DNA of 64,000 nt, taken from contig DASVWI010000023.1 in NCBI GenBank assembly GCA_036389675.1, forward strand, positions 92,087 to 156,086, read 5' to 3'. Positions 32,607 through 41,590 of the stretch are shown piece after piece (position 1 is the first letter of the stretch; the number at the start of each line of letters is the position of its first letter). The position numbers and the translations under genes were made by a program. Below the pieces are notes generated by a model that saw only the letters and a list, made by a program, of their open reading frames with translations, was not told the origin of the DNA and searched no databases. This DNA is from DASQYE01 sp036389675. GTDB taxonomy: Bacteria; Acidobacteriota; Blastocatellia; Pyrinomonadales; Pyrinomonadaceae.

Positions 32607-33062
32607 ATGATGCGTTGCGGAAACTCAAGGAAAAGCGAGCGGGGCACGACGTTGATGGAGTTCGCTATCGGCGCGACCGTCTTCCTGACAGTAATGTTTG
32701 CCATCGTCGAGTTCGGGCGCATGCTCTACGTCCACAATGCGCTCTCGGATGCCGCGCGACGCGGCGCACGCTACGCAGTGGTTCACGCCGAGGCCAACGA
32801 AGGCGATGTCAAGAACATGGCCGTCTACGGAAGCACGGCGGGAGGCTCCTCGCCGCTTGTGGATAACCTCTCGACGACCAACGTGCTTGTCGAATACTCC
32901 AAGCCTCCGAACGCCTTCGGCGTCAACAAGGGGACGGTCTCCGTACAGATTCAGGATTACGACTTTAAATTCAGCGTCCCGCTCGTCGGCGGCACTATTC
33001 GCATGCCCAGGTATAAAACGACGCTGACCGCCGAGAACGCGGGCATCGTCATCTACCCGTAG
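32607..33062 (+). CDS. Second TadE/TadF-family pseudopilin
   Basis: A 151-residue pseudopilin. SERG/TTLMEF gives processing after Gly13 with Glu at +5 and Phe at +6, then a hydrophobic helix (AIGATVFLTVMFAIVEFG) and NALSDAARRGARYAVVHAE. By position it takes the place of TadF, but the family signature is that of TadE. It is processed by TadV, as TadE is. The gene follows the other pseudopilin after seven bases. Confidence 0.88.
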   Translation: MMRCGNSRKSERGTTLMEFAIGATVFLTVMFAIVEFGRMLYVHNALSDAARRGARYAVVHAEANEGDVKNMAVYGSTAGGSSPLVDNLSTTNVLVEYSKPPNAFGVNKGTVSVQIQDYDFKFSVPLVGGTIRMPRYKTTLTAENAGIVIYP

Positions 33063-33124
33063 TGAACCCCATCTTTGTCGTCAGGGAAGAAGAAGAGAGC
33101 CAGACACTTTTCGTTTAAGGACTA

Positions 33125-34381
33125 ATGATGACTCAACCACTCAGCTTCGTAATCCTGAGCACCGGACTCGATACCTTCAAGGAGATTCGCGCCTCTCTAC
33201 AGGAGATGGATGGCCGCCTTCTGGCCGGGGGCGACGACCCCGAGCAGGTCTACGAGCAGATCGTACACCTTCGCCCCAACGCTGCCGTCATTACGCTTGG
33301 GGCGAACACCGAGCAGGGCATCGCGCTCATCGAGCGCCTGACCAATGAAGGCGTGCCCACAGCCCTGATCTGCGCGGCGCGCGATGCTTCGGGCGAGGTG
33401 ATTCTTCGCAGCATGCGCGCCGGAGCGCGGGAGTTTCTTCGCCTGCCGATTAACAGGGAAGAGTTCAGCACCGTGATGGCGCGCACCGCCGAGTTCTGCT
33501 CGACGCGCATCGAGACGCCGAAAAAGAAGGGACGCATGATCGCCGTCTTTTCCAGCAAGGGCGGCTGCGGCACGACCTTCATGGCGACCAATCTGGCCGC
33601 CGCGACCAACAGGCCCACGGTGCTGGTTGACCTGAACTTGCAGGCGGGCGACCTGCCGCTCTTTCTCGGAGTCGAAGCCAAATACTCAATCGCCGATCTG
33701 GTCGAGAATCGCGCCCGCATGGACGATTCTCTACTGACGAGCTACCTGACGCCATACTCTTCCAACCTTGCGCTTCTGGCCGCGCCGCGAGAGGCAGACT
33801 CGGCGGACGACATAGAGCCGGAGCATGTCTTCGAGGCACTTGAACGCCTGCGCGAGCGCTACGAATACGTCGTCCTCGACCCGCAGCATACCTTCGACGC
33901 CATCACGCTCGCCGCGCTCGATCAGGCCGACGACATCGTGCTCGTGCTGACGCTCGATATCCCGGCGATACGCAGCGCGCAGCGCTCTCTGGAAATCTTT
34001 GATCGCCTCGGCTACCCGCGCAAGAAGGTCAGAGTGGTCGTCAATCGCTGGAGCAAACAGATCGACCTTGACCTCAGACAGGTGGAGAAATTCCTCGGCG
34101 AGCCAGTGGTCGGTTTCGTCCCCAGCGATTATCAAACCGCCGTCACCTCAATCAATCTGGGCCAACCGCTCGTCCAGTCCGATTCCGCCTCGAAGATCGC
34201 CGTCGAGATCAAGCGCATTATGGGAACGCTCCTCGGCGATGCGGCGTCAGTCATCGCCGAGCAACCCGTGCGTCGCAGCCTTCTGGGCTCTTTATTCGGC
34301 GGGCAGCGTCGCGCCGCCTCCGCCGCTTCGTCGCGAAATATCGAAGTCACCGAAACCCTTCATCCGTCCGTCAGCCGGTAA
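33125..34381 (+). CDS. tadZ: TadZ/CpaE localisation ATPase
   Basis: A 418-residue protein with an N-terminal receiver-like domain (residues 1-125) and a MinD/ParA-type ATPase (from residue 138). The deviant Walker A is SKGGCGTT at residues 144-151, with VVLDPQHTFDA as the Walker B region. The receiver-like domain has no Asp at the usual phosphorylation site (VITLG), so it is unlikely to be a phosphorelay target. TadZ proteins position the Tad machine, often at a pole. It precedes tadA by six bases. Confidence 0.92.
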   Translation: MMTQPLSFVILSTGLDTFKEIRASLQEMDGRLLAGGDDPEQVYEQIVHLRPNAAVITLGANTEQGIALIERLTNEGVPTALICAARDASGEVILRSMRAGAREFLRLPINREEFSTVMARTAEFCSTRIETPKKKGRMIAVFSSKGGCGTTFMATNLAAATNRPTVLVDLNLQAGDLPLFLGVEAKYSIADLVENRARMDDSLLTSYLTPYSSNLALLAAPREADSADDIEPEHVFEALERLRERYEYVVLDPQHTFDAITLAALDQADDIVLVLTLDIPAIRSAQRSLEIFDRLGYPRKKVRVVVNRWSKQIDLDLRQVEKFLGEPVVGFVPSDYQTAVTSINLGQPLVQSDSASKIAVEIKRIMGTLLGDAASVIAEQPVRRSLLGSLFGGQRRAASAASSRNIEVTETLHPSVSR

Positions 34382-34387
34382 ACAATT

Positions 34388-35740
34388 ATGGCCTTACGTG
34401 AAAGATTTGATCGAGAAGCAAGCTCAGTCGGCGTAGCCTCTGGCGGCAGCGCCGTCGAGATGACCAACGGCAACGGCCAGCACTCTTTTCAGGAGATGAA
34501 GTCGCGGCTGCATCGTGCCCTCATCAACCGCATGGACCTGACGAAGCTCGGCGCGATGGCCCCCGATCAGCTCAACGCCGAAGTCTCGCGCCTCGCCGAA
34601 GGCGTGCTCGCCGCCGAAGCGATGCCGCTCTCGACGGTCGAGCGCGAGCGTCTGGTGAGCGAAGTCCGCCACGAGCTTTTCGGGCTCGGCCCGCTTGAGC
34701 CGCTGCTGGCCGACCCGACGATCTCTGACATCCTCGTCAACACGCACAACAGAATCTATATCGAGCGGCGCGGCAAGCTCGAAGTCACCAACGTCGCCTT
34801 CAAGGACGACGAGCACCTGATGAGGGTCATCGAGCGCATTGTCTCTTCGGTGGGGCGACGCATAGACGAATCATCGCCGATGGTTGATGCACGTCTCGCC
34901 GACGGCTCGCGCGTCAACGCCATCATCCCGCCTCTTTCGATTGACGGGCCGGTGCTCTCCATCCGCCGCTTCGGCACAGAGCCCTTACGCATGAGCTCGC
35001 TGATCGAGAAGAACGCCGTCACAAGAGACATCGCCGAGATGCTTGAAATGTGCGTCAAGGCGCGGCTCAACGTCCTGATCTCCGGCGGTACGGGCGCGGG
35101 CAAGACCACGCTCTTAAACGCGCTTTCGGGCTACATCCCCGAAGACGAGCGCATCGTGACGATTGAGGATTCCGCCGAGTTGCAGTTGCAGCAGCCGCAC
35201 GTCGTCCGCCTTGAGACGCGCCCGCCCAACATCGAGGGCCGTGGCGAAGTCACGCAGCGCGACCTCGTACGCAACGCCCTGCGTATGCGGCCCGACCGCA
35301 TCGTGATCGGTGAGGTGCGCGGCGGCGAGAGCATAGACATGTTACAGGCGATGAACACGGGGCACGACGGAAGCTTAACGACGGTGCACGCCAACACGCC
35401 GCGCGATGCGCTGACGCGTCTTGAGACGATGATTCAGATGACCGGGATGCGACTCTCAGACCGTGCCATGCGACAGCAGATCGCGTCGGCCATCAACATG
35501 GTCGTGCAGGCCGCGCGTCTCTCGGACGGCACGCGCCGCGTGACTTCGATTTCGGAAGTGACGGGCATGGAAGGCGACACGATCACGATGCAGGAGATTT
35601 TCCAGTTCGAGCGCACGGGCGTTGATCGTGAGGGTCGAGTGATAGGGCGCTTTCGCGCGACGGGCATTCGCCCGCGCTTCGCCGAACGGCTCAAGGCTTG
35701 CGGCCTGCAAATGCCGCGCATCATGTTCGAGGAGATGTAA
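34388..35740 (+). CDS. tadA: Tad pilus assembly ATPase TadA/CpaF
   Basis: A 450-residue secretion ATPase of the VirB11/GspE superfamily that powers Flp pilus extension (and probably retraction). Walker A is GGTGAGKTT at residues 233-241. The Asp box (IVTIEDSAELQL), Walker B (RIVIGEVRGGES) and His box (GHDGSLTTVHANTPRDALTR) are all intact. The N-terminal domain (about 80-200) shows the usual LADPTISDILVN and DGSRVNAIIPPL motifs. It works with TadB and TadC in the inner membrane, encoded immediately downstream. Confidence 0.96.
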   Translation: MALRERFDREASSVGVASGGSAVEMTNGNGQHSFQEMKSRLHRALINRMDLTKLGAMAPDQLNAEVSRLAEGVLAAEAMPLSTVERERLVSEVRHELFGLGPLEPLLADPTISDILVNTHNRIYIERRGKLEVTNVAFKDDEHLMRVIERIVSSVGRRIDESSPMVDARLADGSRVNAIIPPLSIDGPVLSIRRFGTEPLRMSSLIEKNAVTRDIAEMLEMCVKARLNVLISGGTGAGKTTLLNALSGYIPEDERIVTIEDSAELQLQQPHVVRLETRPPNIEGRGEVTQRDLVRNALRMRPDRIVIGEVRGGESIDMLQAMNTGHDGSLTTVHANTPRDALTRLETMIQMTGMRLSDRAMRQQIASAINMVVQAARLSDGTRRVTSISEVTGMEGDTITMQEIFQFERTGVDREGRVIGRFRATGIRPRFAERLKACGLQMPRIMFEEM

Positions 35741-35745
35741 AAGAG

Positions 35746-36711
35746 ATGTTGGCCGCCTTCCTTGTTTTTATCTTCTGCCTGTTTCTCGTGCTGGGTGCGT
35801 ACCTGACGGCGACGCGCGGGTCTGACGCCAAGCGCGCGCGCCTGCAAAAGCGCCTCTCGGAAGCCCTGCTCCATTCGGCGCACACGGAGGATGTCGAAGT
35901 CATCCTCGCGCGCGAAGAGCTTTTGAGCGAGATTCCCTGGATCAATCGCTTCCTGATAGAGCTGCAGGTCGCCACACGCCTCAAGCGTGTGCTCGATCAG
36001 GCAGACCTGCATATCACTGTGACGCGCCTCGTGATGTTCTCAGTGATGGCGGGGATGCTGGCGGCGCTGGCGGCCTCGATGCTGACGATCTCCGTGCTGG
36101 TGATGGTTGCCGCCGGGGTGACAGCCGCCGCCCTGCCCTTCATACACGTCTTCTGGAAACGCAGGAAACGCTTCGAGCAATTCCTTGAGCACCTGCCGGA
36201 CACGCTTGAGCTGATGAGCCGCGCGCTCTCCGCCGGGCACGCCTTCTCCGAAGCTCTCCACATGGTTTCGGCTGAAATGCCCGAGCCGATTGCGACCGAG
36301 TTTCGCAAGACCTACGAGGAACAGAACCTCGGCCTCTCCTTAAAGCTCGCGCTCGAAAACCTGACGCAGCGCATCCCGCTTTTAGACCTGCGGTTGTGCG
36401 TGACGGCGATACTGATTCAGCGCGAAACGGGCGGCAATCTGGCGGAGATTCTGGAAAAGGTCGCACACACGATCCGCGAGCGTTTCCGCATTCTCGGAGA
36501 CTTGAAGACCCTGACGACCAGCTCGCGCATGTCCGCATGGCTGCTCTGCGGCCTGCCGATCTTTATCACCATCGTCATCACTGCGATGAACCCCGACTAT
36601 ATGAGCATCCTGTGGCGCGACCCGCGCGGACACAAGCTGATCGCCGTCGCTCTCTTTATGCAGGTCACGGGCATGCTCGTCGTGCGTAAGATACTGAGGA
36701 TAAAAATCTGA
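35746..36711 (+). CDS. tadB: Tad inner-membrane platform protein TadB
   Basis: A 321-residue integral membrane protein of the GspF/TadB family. An N-terminal transmembrane helix is followed by a paired hydrophobic region (residues 98-140). The conserved T2SSF domain holds LPDTLELMSRALSAGHAFSE and TAILIQRETGGNLAEILEKV, and two C-terminal helices follow. The ATG at 35746 lies five bases after the tadA stop; GAGGAG is nearby. It forms the rotor-like platform with TadC. Confidence 0.94.
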   Translation: MLAAFLVFIFCLFLVLGAYLTATRGSDAKRARLQKRLSEALLHSAHTEDVEVILAREELLSEIPWINRFLIELQVATRLKRVLDQADLHITVTRLVMFSVMAGMLAALAASMLTISVLVMVAAGVTAAALPFIHVFWKRRKRFEQFLEHLPDTLELMSRALSAGHAFSEALHMVSAEMPEPIATEFRKTYEEQNLGLSLKLALENLTQRIPLLDLRLCVTAILIQRETGGNLAEILEKVAHTIRERFRILGDLKTLTTSSRMSAWLLCGLPIFITIVITAMNPDYMSILWRDPRGHKLIAVALFMQVTGMLVVRKILRIKI

Positions 36712-36714
36712 AGA

Positions 36715-36778
36715 GTAGTCAGCAATCAGCGAACACTGACTGCCGGGGCTGACAACCGATCACCGACCACCGATTACT
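36715..36778. repeat. Intergenic palindrome R8, GTAATCAG-word type
   Basis: Exactly between the tadB stop and the tadC start. Left AGTCAGCAATCAGCGAACAC, right GACCACCGATTACTATT, with internal GACTGCCGGGGCTGAC. The tadC ATG follows directly and no ribosome-binding site is visible. Confidence 0.7.
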
Positions 36779-36781
36779 ATT

Positions 36782-37717
36782 ATGCTTCTCATCATCACCA
36801 TCTCCACTTTCGTCTGCATCACGTTCGGCGTGATAGGTCTCTACTGGCTGATCTCGCGCCCGCAGAGCGCGGCGACCGAGCGCCTGCGAAAAATGAACGA
36901 GGGCGGAGCGTCCATGCAGGCCGCTTCGGTATCGATCATGCAGGAGGAGAGCGCGGCTTCGGATTTCGCTGAGCGGATCGCCACGCCGCTCAATCGTCTC
37001 GTGCCCGTCTCGGCTGTGGAGGCGCACAATCTGCAAAAGAAGCTGATGCAGGCAGGCTATCGTAACCGGAATGCACCGATCATTTATCGCGCCATTCAAC
37101 TGGCCTCTATGATCGGATACCCATGTTTGGTGGCGCTCTCCTGTGCCTTGCTGGCCCGCCCCATCGGCAGCGCCTTCATATTTATCATGCTGGCGTTCGC
37201 CAAAGGCTTCATCATGCCGCGCTACCTGCTGGGTCGCATGATTCGCAACCGCCAGCAGCGTGTGCGCTGGGGACTGGCCGACGCGCTCGACCTGATGGTG
37301 GTGTCGATTGAGGCCGGACTCGGTCTGAACGCTTCGATGCTACGCATCAGCGCCGAGCTGAAGGATGTTCACCCGGACATCAGCGAAGAGTTTGAGATAG
37401 CGAACCTTGAGATTCGCGTCGGGCGCGAGCGCGAAGAGGCGCTCAGGAATCTGGCCGAGCGCACGGGCGTCGACGACCTGCGAAGCCTCGTCGCGATGCT
37501 TATTCAAGCCGACCGCTTCGGCACTTCCATCGCGCGCGCCGTGCGCGTCTACGCCGACAGTTTGCGTACCAAGCGACGCCAGCGTGCCGAACAGGCAGCG
37601 CAGAAGGCCGCCGTCAAGCTGCTGTTGCCGCTGGCCTGTTTTCTCTTCCCGACACTTTTCATAGCCATCCTCGGCCCGGCTGCCCTCCAACTGATGGACA
37701 CACTCAAAAACATGTAG
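36782..37717 (+). CDS. tadC: Tad inner-membrane platform protein TadC
   Basis: A 311-residue protein of the GspF/TadC family, second half of the Tad platform. It has an N-terminal helix, a central pair of hydrophobic segments (about residues 100-145), the T2SSF domain with LADALDLMVVSIEAGLGLNA and LVAMLIQADRFGTSIARAVR, and a C-terminal helix (LLLPLACFLFPTLFIAILGP). The ATG at 36782 lies right after palindrome R8 without a Shine-Dalgarno sequence. Confidence 0.94.
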   Translation: MLLIITISTFVCITFGVIGLYWLISRPQSAATERLRKMNEGGASMQAASVSIMQEESAASDFAERIATPLNRLVPVSAVEAHNLQKKLMQAGYRNRNAPIIYRAIQLASMIGYPCLVALSCALLARPIGSAFIFIMLAFAKGFIMPRYLLGRMIRNRQQRVRWGLADALDLMVVSIEAGLGLNASMLRISAELKDVHPDISEEFEIANLEIRVGREREEALRNLAERTGVDDLRSLVAMLIQADRFGTSIARAVRVYADSLRTKRRQRAEQAAQKAAVKLLLPLACFLFPTLFIAILGPAALQLMDTLKNM

Positions 37718-37734
37718 AGGAGTAAGTAAGAGCC

Positions 37735-38715
37735 ATGCGTATCAGAACCATCATCGCCATCACTCTCGCCTTCACGATCTGCTTTGGCGCGACCGCGCTC
37801 TGGACGGCAGAGACTACGAGCCGCGACGGAGACGCCGAGACCAACATCATTGACTCGAACGGCTCGCCCGTCGGCCAGAACAAAGAAGGCAGGAAGGGCG
37901 GCAATAAGCTCGCCAGAATTATCAAAGCCCCCTTCAAAGCCTTCGGCAAATTGTTCGGCGGCAGCCGCGACGAGAATCGCCTGCGACGCCTGAACGAAAA
38001 GGATGTCGCGAAGTTCGAGAGCGCGCCCACGATGCGCGTTAGCGATAACGTGACGATGGAAGAGAGCAGGCCGAGCACTCAGGGGACGGCGCGCGAGCAT
38101 TTGATGAACGGGCGCGCGCTGCTCAGCAGTGGTCGCGTCAACGAGGCGATCGGGGAACTCTCGCTGGCCTCCTCGCTCGACCCGCGTTTGAGCGGCGAAG
38201 CAAACAGTCTGCTGGGCCTGGCCTACGATCAGAAGGGAATGCGCGAGCGCGCCAGGGAGTCCTACGAGCGCGCCATGAAGGACTCGCCCGAAGATGCTCA
38301 GACCTTGAACAACCTCGGATTCTCGCTCTACCAGAACGGCAACTATCGCGCCGCCGTTGATCGCCTCAAGCGCGCCGCGCGTCTCGCGCCCGGAGACAAG
38401 CGCATCCTTAACAACCTTGCGCTCGCGCAGTGCCGCCTGGGTAAATACGACGACGCTTACAAGAATTTCGCGCGCGCCGGTGGCGAGCTGACCGGGCGAC
38501 TCAACACCGCGGCCATGCTCGAACGTCTGGGCCGCGATGAAGAAGCGATCAGGCACTACGAGGCCGCGCGCCGTCTTGAGCCTAACTCTTCGATCACGCT
38601 GCGCCGACTGGTCGATCTCTATCGTCGCATGGGCCGCAGTGGCGAGGCGGACGATGCTCGTCGCGCACTGACAGCCCTCGCCGATCAGATGACTATTGCG
38701 AGGAGCGGGAAATAG
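37735..38715 (+). CDS. tadD: TadD-like tetratricopeptide protein
   Basis: A 326-residue exported protein with an N-terminal signal/anchor (residues 1-22) and a basic linker. From about residue 120 there are at least four tetratricopeptide repeats (for example EDAQTLNNLGFSLYQNGNYR, PGDKRILNNLALAQCRLGKY). No clear lipobox is seen, although TadD is usually a lipoprotein. TadD helps localise the secretin. It lies 17 bases after tadC and ends the core Tad gene set. Confidence 0.85.
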   Translation: MRIRTIIAITLAFTICFGATALWTAETTSRDGDAETNIIDSNGSPVGQNKEGRKGGNKLARIIKAPFKAFGKLFGGSRDENRLRRLNEKDVAKFESAPTMRVSDNVTMEESRPSTQGTAREHLMNGRALLSSGRVNEAIGELSLASSLDPRLSGEANSLLGLAYDQKGMRERARESYERAMKDSPEDAQTLNNLGFSLYQNGNYRAAVDRLKRAARLAPGDKRILNNLALAQCRLGKYDDAYKNFARAGGELTGRLNTAAMLERLGRDEEAIRHYEAARRLEPNSSITLRRLVDLYRRMGRSGEADDARRALTALADQMTIARSGK

Positions 38716-38805
38716 CCGACCCCTGAAACCTGAGCGCTGCATCACGTAACGCGGCGCTCAAATGAGTTCTTTTGAGCCTGAACATTGACAAGGTTGAATC
38801 TTCCG

Positions 38806-40155
38806 ATGACCCACACAGCCATATTGAATCGCGCGGAGATAGAGACGATGGGGCCACCGTCGCCTGACGAGTTGCAGGACACAGGCGTGCCCGAAGGATT
38901 CCTGTGCGATCTGGCACTCAAGCACGTCGCCATGCTGGCCGACCCCACGACCGAGCGCGTCGCCGAGCGGCTTCACTTGCCGCGCACCCTGACCGAAACG
39001 CTGCTTCAGCTTCTCTATCGCGAGAAGCTGATCGAAGTGCGCCTTCAGACGACGATGGGAGCGACCAGATACGCGATGCTCGATAAGGGTTGGGAGCGAT
39101 TCCAGCGCGTGCAGATGATGTGCGGCTACACGGGAGCAGCGCCGGTCTCGCTGCGCGATTACGCGCACATGATGCGGCTTCAAGCCATCCCGGCGCATCC
39201 GGCGACGATGGAGAACGTGCGCGCGGCCTTTCGTGATCTGGTCTTGCCGGATTCACTAATGCAAACGCTCGGGTGCGTTATCAATTCGCGCCGCTCGCTT
39301 TTTCTGACCGGCTTGCCCGGCACTGGCAAGACCGCCGTGGCCGAGAGAATCAACTCCGCGCTCTCTGGCGGAATCTGGATACCATATGCCGTCGAGATTG
39401 ACGGCCAGATAATACGCGTCTTCGACTCGCACAGCCACCGCAGGCTCTCCGACGAGCAGACGCCGGCGGAGCATGACCGCCGCTGGGTCTTGATCGAGCG
39501 CCCGCTGATCGTCGTCGGCGGCGAGCTGACGCTGGATAACACAGACCTGACATGGAGCGAGGCCGCGCGTTTCTACGAAGCGCCTTTCCAGATGAAATCG
39601 AACGGCGGCACGCTCGTCATAGACGACTTCGGACGCCAGCGCTGCGCGCCCGGAGATTTGCTCAACCGCTGGATCGTCCCGCTCGAACGCCGCGTGGATT
39701 TCCTGGCGCTCAACACGGGCAAAAAGATCGAAGTGCCTTTCGAGCAGCTCGTCATCTTTTCAACCAACCTGCAGGAGAAGGATTTGGCCGACGAAGCTTT
39801 CCTGCGCCGGATGGGTTATCGTGCCCGGGTCGAGCCGCCCACGCCGCTCGCCTACATAGAGATATTCAAGCGCGCCGCCTACACGCGCGGTCTCAAGTGC
39901 AGTCAGGCTTGCCTGGATCATCTCTTGAACAACTACATGATCGAGCACCGGCAGATGAAGGGCTGCGAGCCGCGCGACCTGCTCGACCGCGTCACAGACC
40001 TGTGCCTCTTCGAGGGACGCCCGCTTGAGCTGACGCCCAAGCTGATTGACGTGGCATGGCGCAACTACTTCGGCGCATCGCACGGCTTTGCGTCAACTCA
40101 GGAACAAGCTACGGCGCTGGAACAACGCCCCATGGAAGAGCCGCTGCAACTGTGA
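38806..40155 (+). CDS. AAA+ ATPase with winged-helix N-terminal domain
   Basis: A 449-residue protein. The N-terminal region (residues 25-110) looks like a winged helix (LHLPRTLTETLLQLLYREKL). The AAA+ domain has Walker A LTGLPGTGKTAVAE (near residue 190), a Walker B region GGTLVIDDFGRQ and a sensor 1 Asn in VIFSTNLQEKDL. The ATG at 38806 is preferred to an upstream TTG. Similar ATPases often sit next to Tad-type loci, so it may help regulate or assemble the pilus, but the role is not established. Same strand, 90 bases after tadD. Confidence 0.8.
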   Translation: MTHTAILNRAEIETMGPPSPDELQDTGVPEGFLCDLALKHVAMLADPTTERVAERLHLPRTLTETLLQLLYREKLIEVRLQTTMGATRYAMLDKGWERFQRVQMMCGYTGAAPVSLRDYAHMMRLQAIPAHPATMENVRAAFRDLVLPDSLMQTLGCVINSRRSLFLTGLPGTGKTAVAERINSALSGGIWIPYAVEIDGQIIRVFDSHSHRRLSDEQTPAEHDRRWVLIERPLIVVGGELTLDNTDLTWSEAARFYEAPFQMKSNGGTLVIDDFGRQRCAPGDLLNRWIVPLERRVDFLALNTGKKIEVPFEQLVIFSTNLQEKDLADEAFLRRMGYRARVEPPTPLAYIEIFKRAAYTRGLKCSQACLDHLLNNYMIEHRQMKGCEPRDLLDRVTDLCLFEGRPLELTPKLIDVAWRNYFGASHGFASTQEQATALEQRPMEEPLQL

Positions 40156-40209
40156 GGAATCTCTTATCTCACCCCTCAAACACACACTGCGCGCTGTAGA
40201 AAACGAGCC

Positions 40210-41505
40210 ATGAAAGAAGCGAACCCGATGAAACAAACCCACGCGTGCTGGCGCGCAGTTCTGCTGTCATGTGCGACGCTGCTCCTTGGCAGCCACGTCG
40301 CTCCCCTGCATGCACAGCAGCGTGCGGGCGCGCCCGTGACTGTGCGTCCTGCGAAACTCCCCCGAGCGCAGCCATTCAGAGAACACGGTGCGCGCCCGCA
40401 ATCGAGCGCTCAAAGGGTCGTGCTTGTTCGCGTGCGCGCGGGCGATACGCTGGCCGGCCTCGCGTCGCGTTTCAAGGTCACGCCCGAAGAGGTCGCCCGC
40501 CTGAACAATGTGAGCGTCGAGGCACGCTTGCGTCCCGGCTATGAAATCAAAGTCCCTTTCCCTTCGTCGGACGAGCCCGCCGGTGCTTCCCCGGAGGCGA
40601 CGACCGCGCGCAAAGGGGGTAAAGCCTTAAGCTTCGTTGACGGAACGTCCGTAGAGGTCGACGACGCGTGGGAAGACGCGCAGGGCGTCTGGATTAGACG
40701 AGGCGGAATCACCAACCTGATCGAGCGCTCTCGCGTTCGCAGCATAGAGGGCGGCGACGACGCAGCCGGGTCGGAGGCGAATACCACGCCCGCGCCGAAA
40801 GTAAAGATCGTAGAGATCAGCGCCGCAGCGCAACCCGGCGCTCAAGCAGAACCTGTCTGGATTTATCTTGTCGGCGGAGCGCGCGTCGAAGCAGACGAAG
40901 TGACGGAGACCGCGAGCGGCGCATGGTACAGGCGCGGCATCCTCTCGATCTTTCTTGAGCGGGCCAGAATCGAGCGCATCGAACGCGAGCGCCCGCAACT
41001 CGCCACAGCCACGGGCGGCAAACGCTCATGGACGGAGCGCGGTTGGAGCACCGGCAACGCGCATATAGACGCGCTTATCAAGCAGAACGGAGCGCGTTAC
41101 GGCGTCGACCCGTACCTGATCTTCTGCGTCATGGAGCAGGAGTCGCATTTCAACGCGCGCGTCGTTTCGCCCAAGGGGGCACGCGGCCTGATGCAGTTGA
41201 TGCCGGGAACGGGCGCTCGCTTCGGCGTGCGTAAGCCGTTCGACCCGGCGGAAAATATCATGGGCGGCACGCGTTACCTGAAACTGCTGCTCGATAGTTT
41301 CGATGGCCGCGTCGATCTGGTGCTCGCCAGCTACAACGCCGGTGAGGGAGCCGTGATGAAGTACGGAGGCCGCGTGCCGCCCTACAGAGAGACGCGTGAT
41401 TACGTCAAGCGCATCAGCGCGCGCTATGAAAAGAACAGGCCGGCGGCGGGTGCGGCGGCGCACACACAGGCGGGAACGGTCGCCAAAGCCGCCGGCTTGA
41501 AATAG
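40210..41505 (+). CDS. LysM and SLT-domain lytic transglycosylase
   Basis: A 431-residue periplasmic or outer-membrane-associated peptidoglycan lytic transglycosylase. A signal peptide (ending PLHAQQ near residue 37) is followed by a LysM domain (VRAGDTLAGLASRFKVTPEE), a middle region with two repeated segments (VDGTSVEVDDAWEDAQGVWI and VGGARVEADEVTETASGAWY), and an SLT domain with catalytic Glu311 in MEQESHF, then GARGLMQLMPGT and ASYNAGEGAV. It may open peptidoglycan for Tad machine insertion, since it follows that locus, or act in general wall turnover. A second start is ATG 40228. Confidence 0.9.
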   Translation: MKEANPMKQTHACWRAVLLSCATLLLGSHVAPLHAQQRAGAPVTVRPAKLPRAQPFREHGARPQSSAQRVVLVRVRAGDTLAGLASRFKVTPEEVARLNNVSVEARLRPGYEIKVPFPSSDEPAGASPEATTARKGGKALSFVDGTSVEVDDAWEDAQGVWIRRGGITNLIERSRVRSIEGGDDAAGSEANTTPAPKVKIVEISAAAQPGAQAEPVWIYLVGGARVEADEVTETASGAWYRRGILSIFLERARIERIERERPQLATATGGKRSWTERGWSTGNAHIDALIKQNGARYGVDPYLIFCVMEQESHFNARVVSPKGARGLMQLMPGTGARFGVRKPFDPAENIMGGTRYLKLLLDSFDGRVDLVLASYNAGEGAVMKYGGRVPPYRETRDYVKRISARYEKNRPAAGAAAHTQAGTVAKAAGLK

Positions 41506-41590
41506 CCGCCGTAAATGATCGAAAGAGTCAGGGCATTAGACATTTAAATCAATTGGAGATCAACCGAAGGAAGGCCGAAGAAGCAGCCCC

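Noticed and set aside
38722..38782. Hairpin GAGCGC...GCGCTC after tadD
   Set aside because: Short stem with a large loop and no T run next to the stem; not convincing as a terminator.
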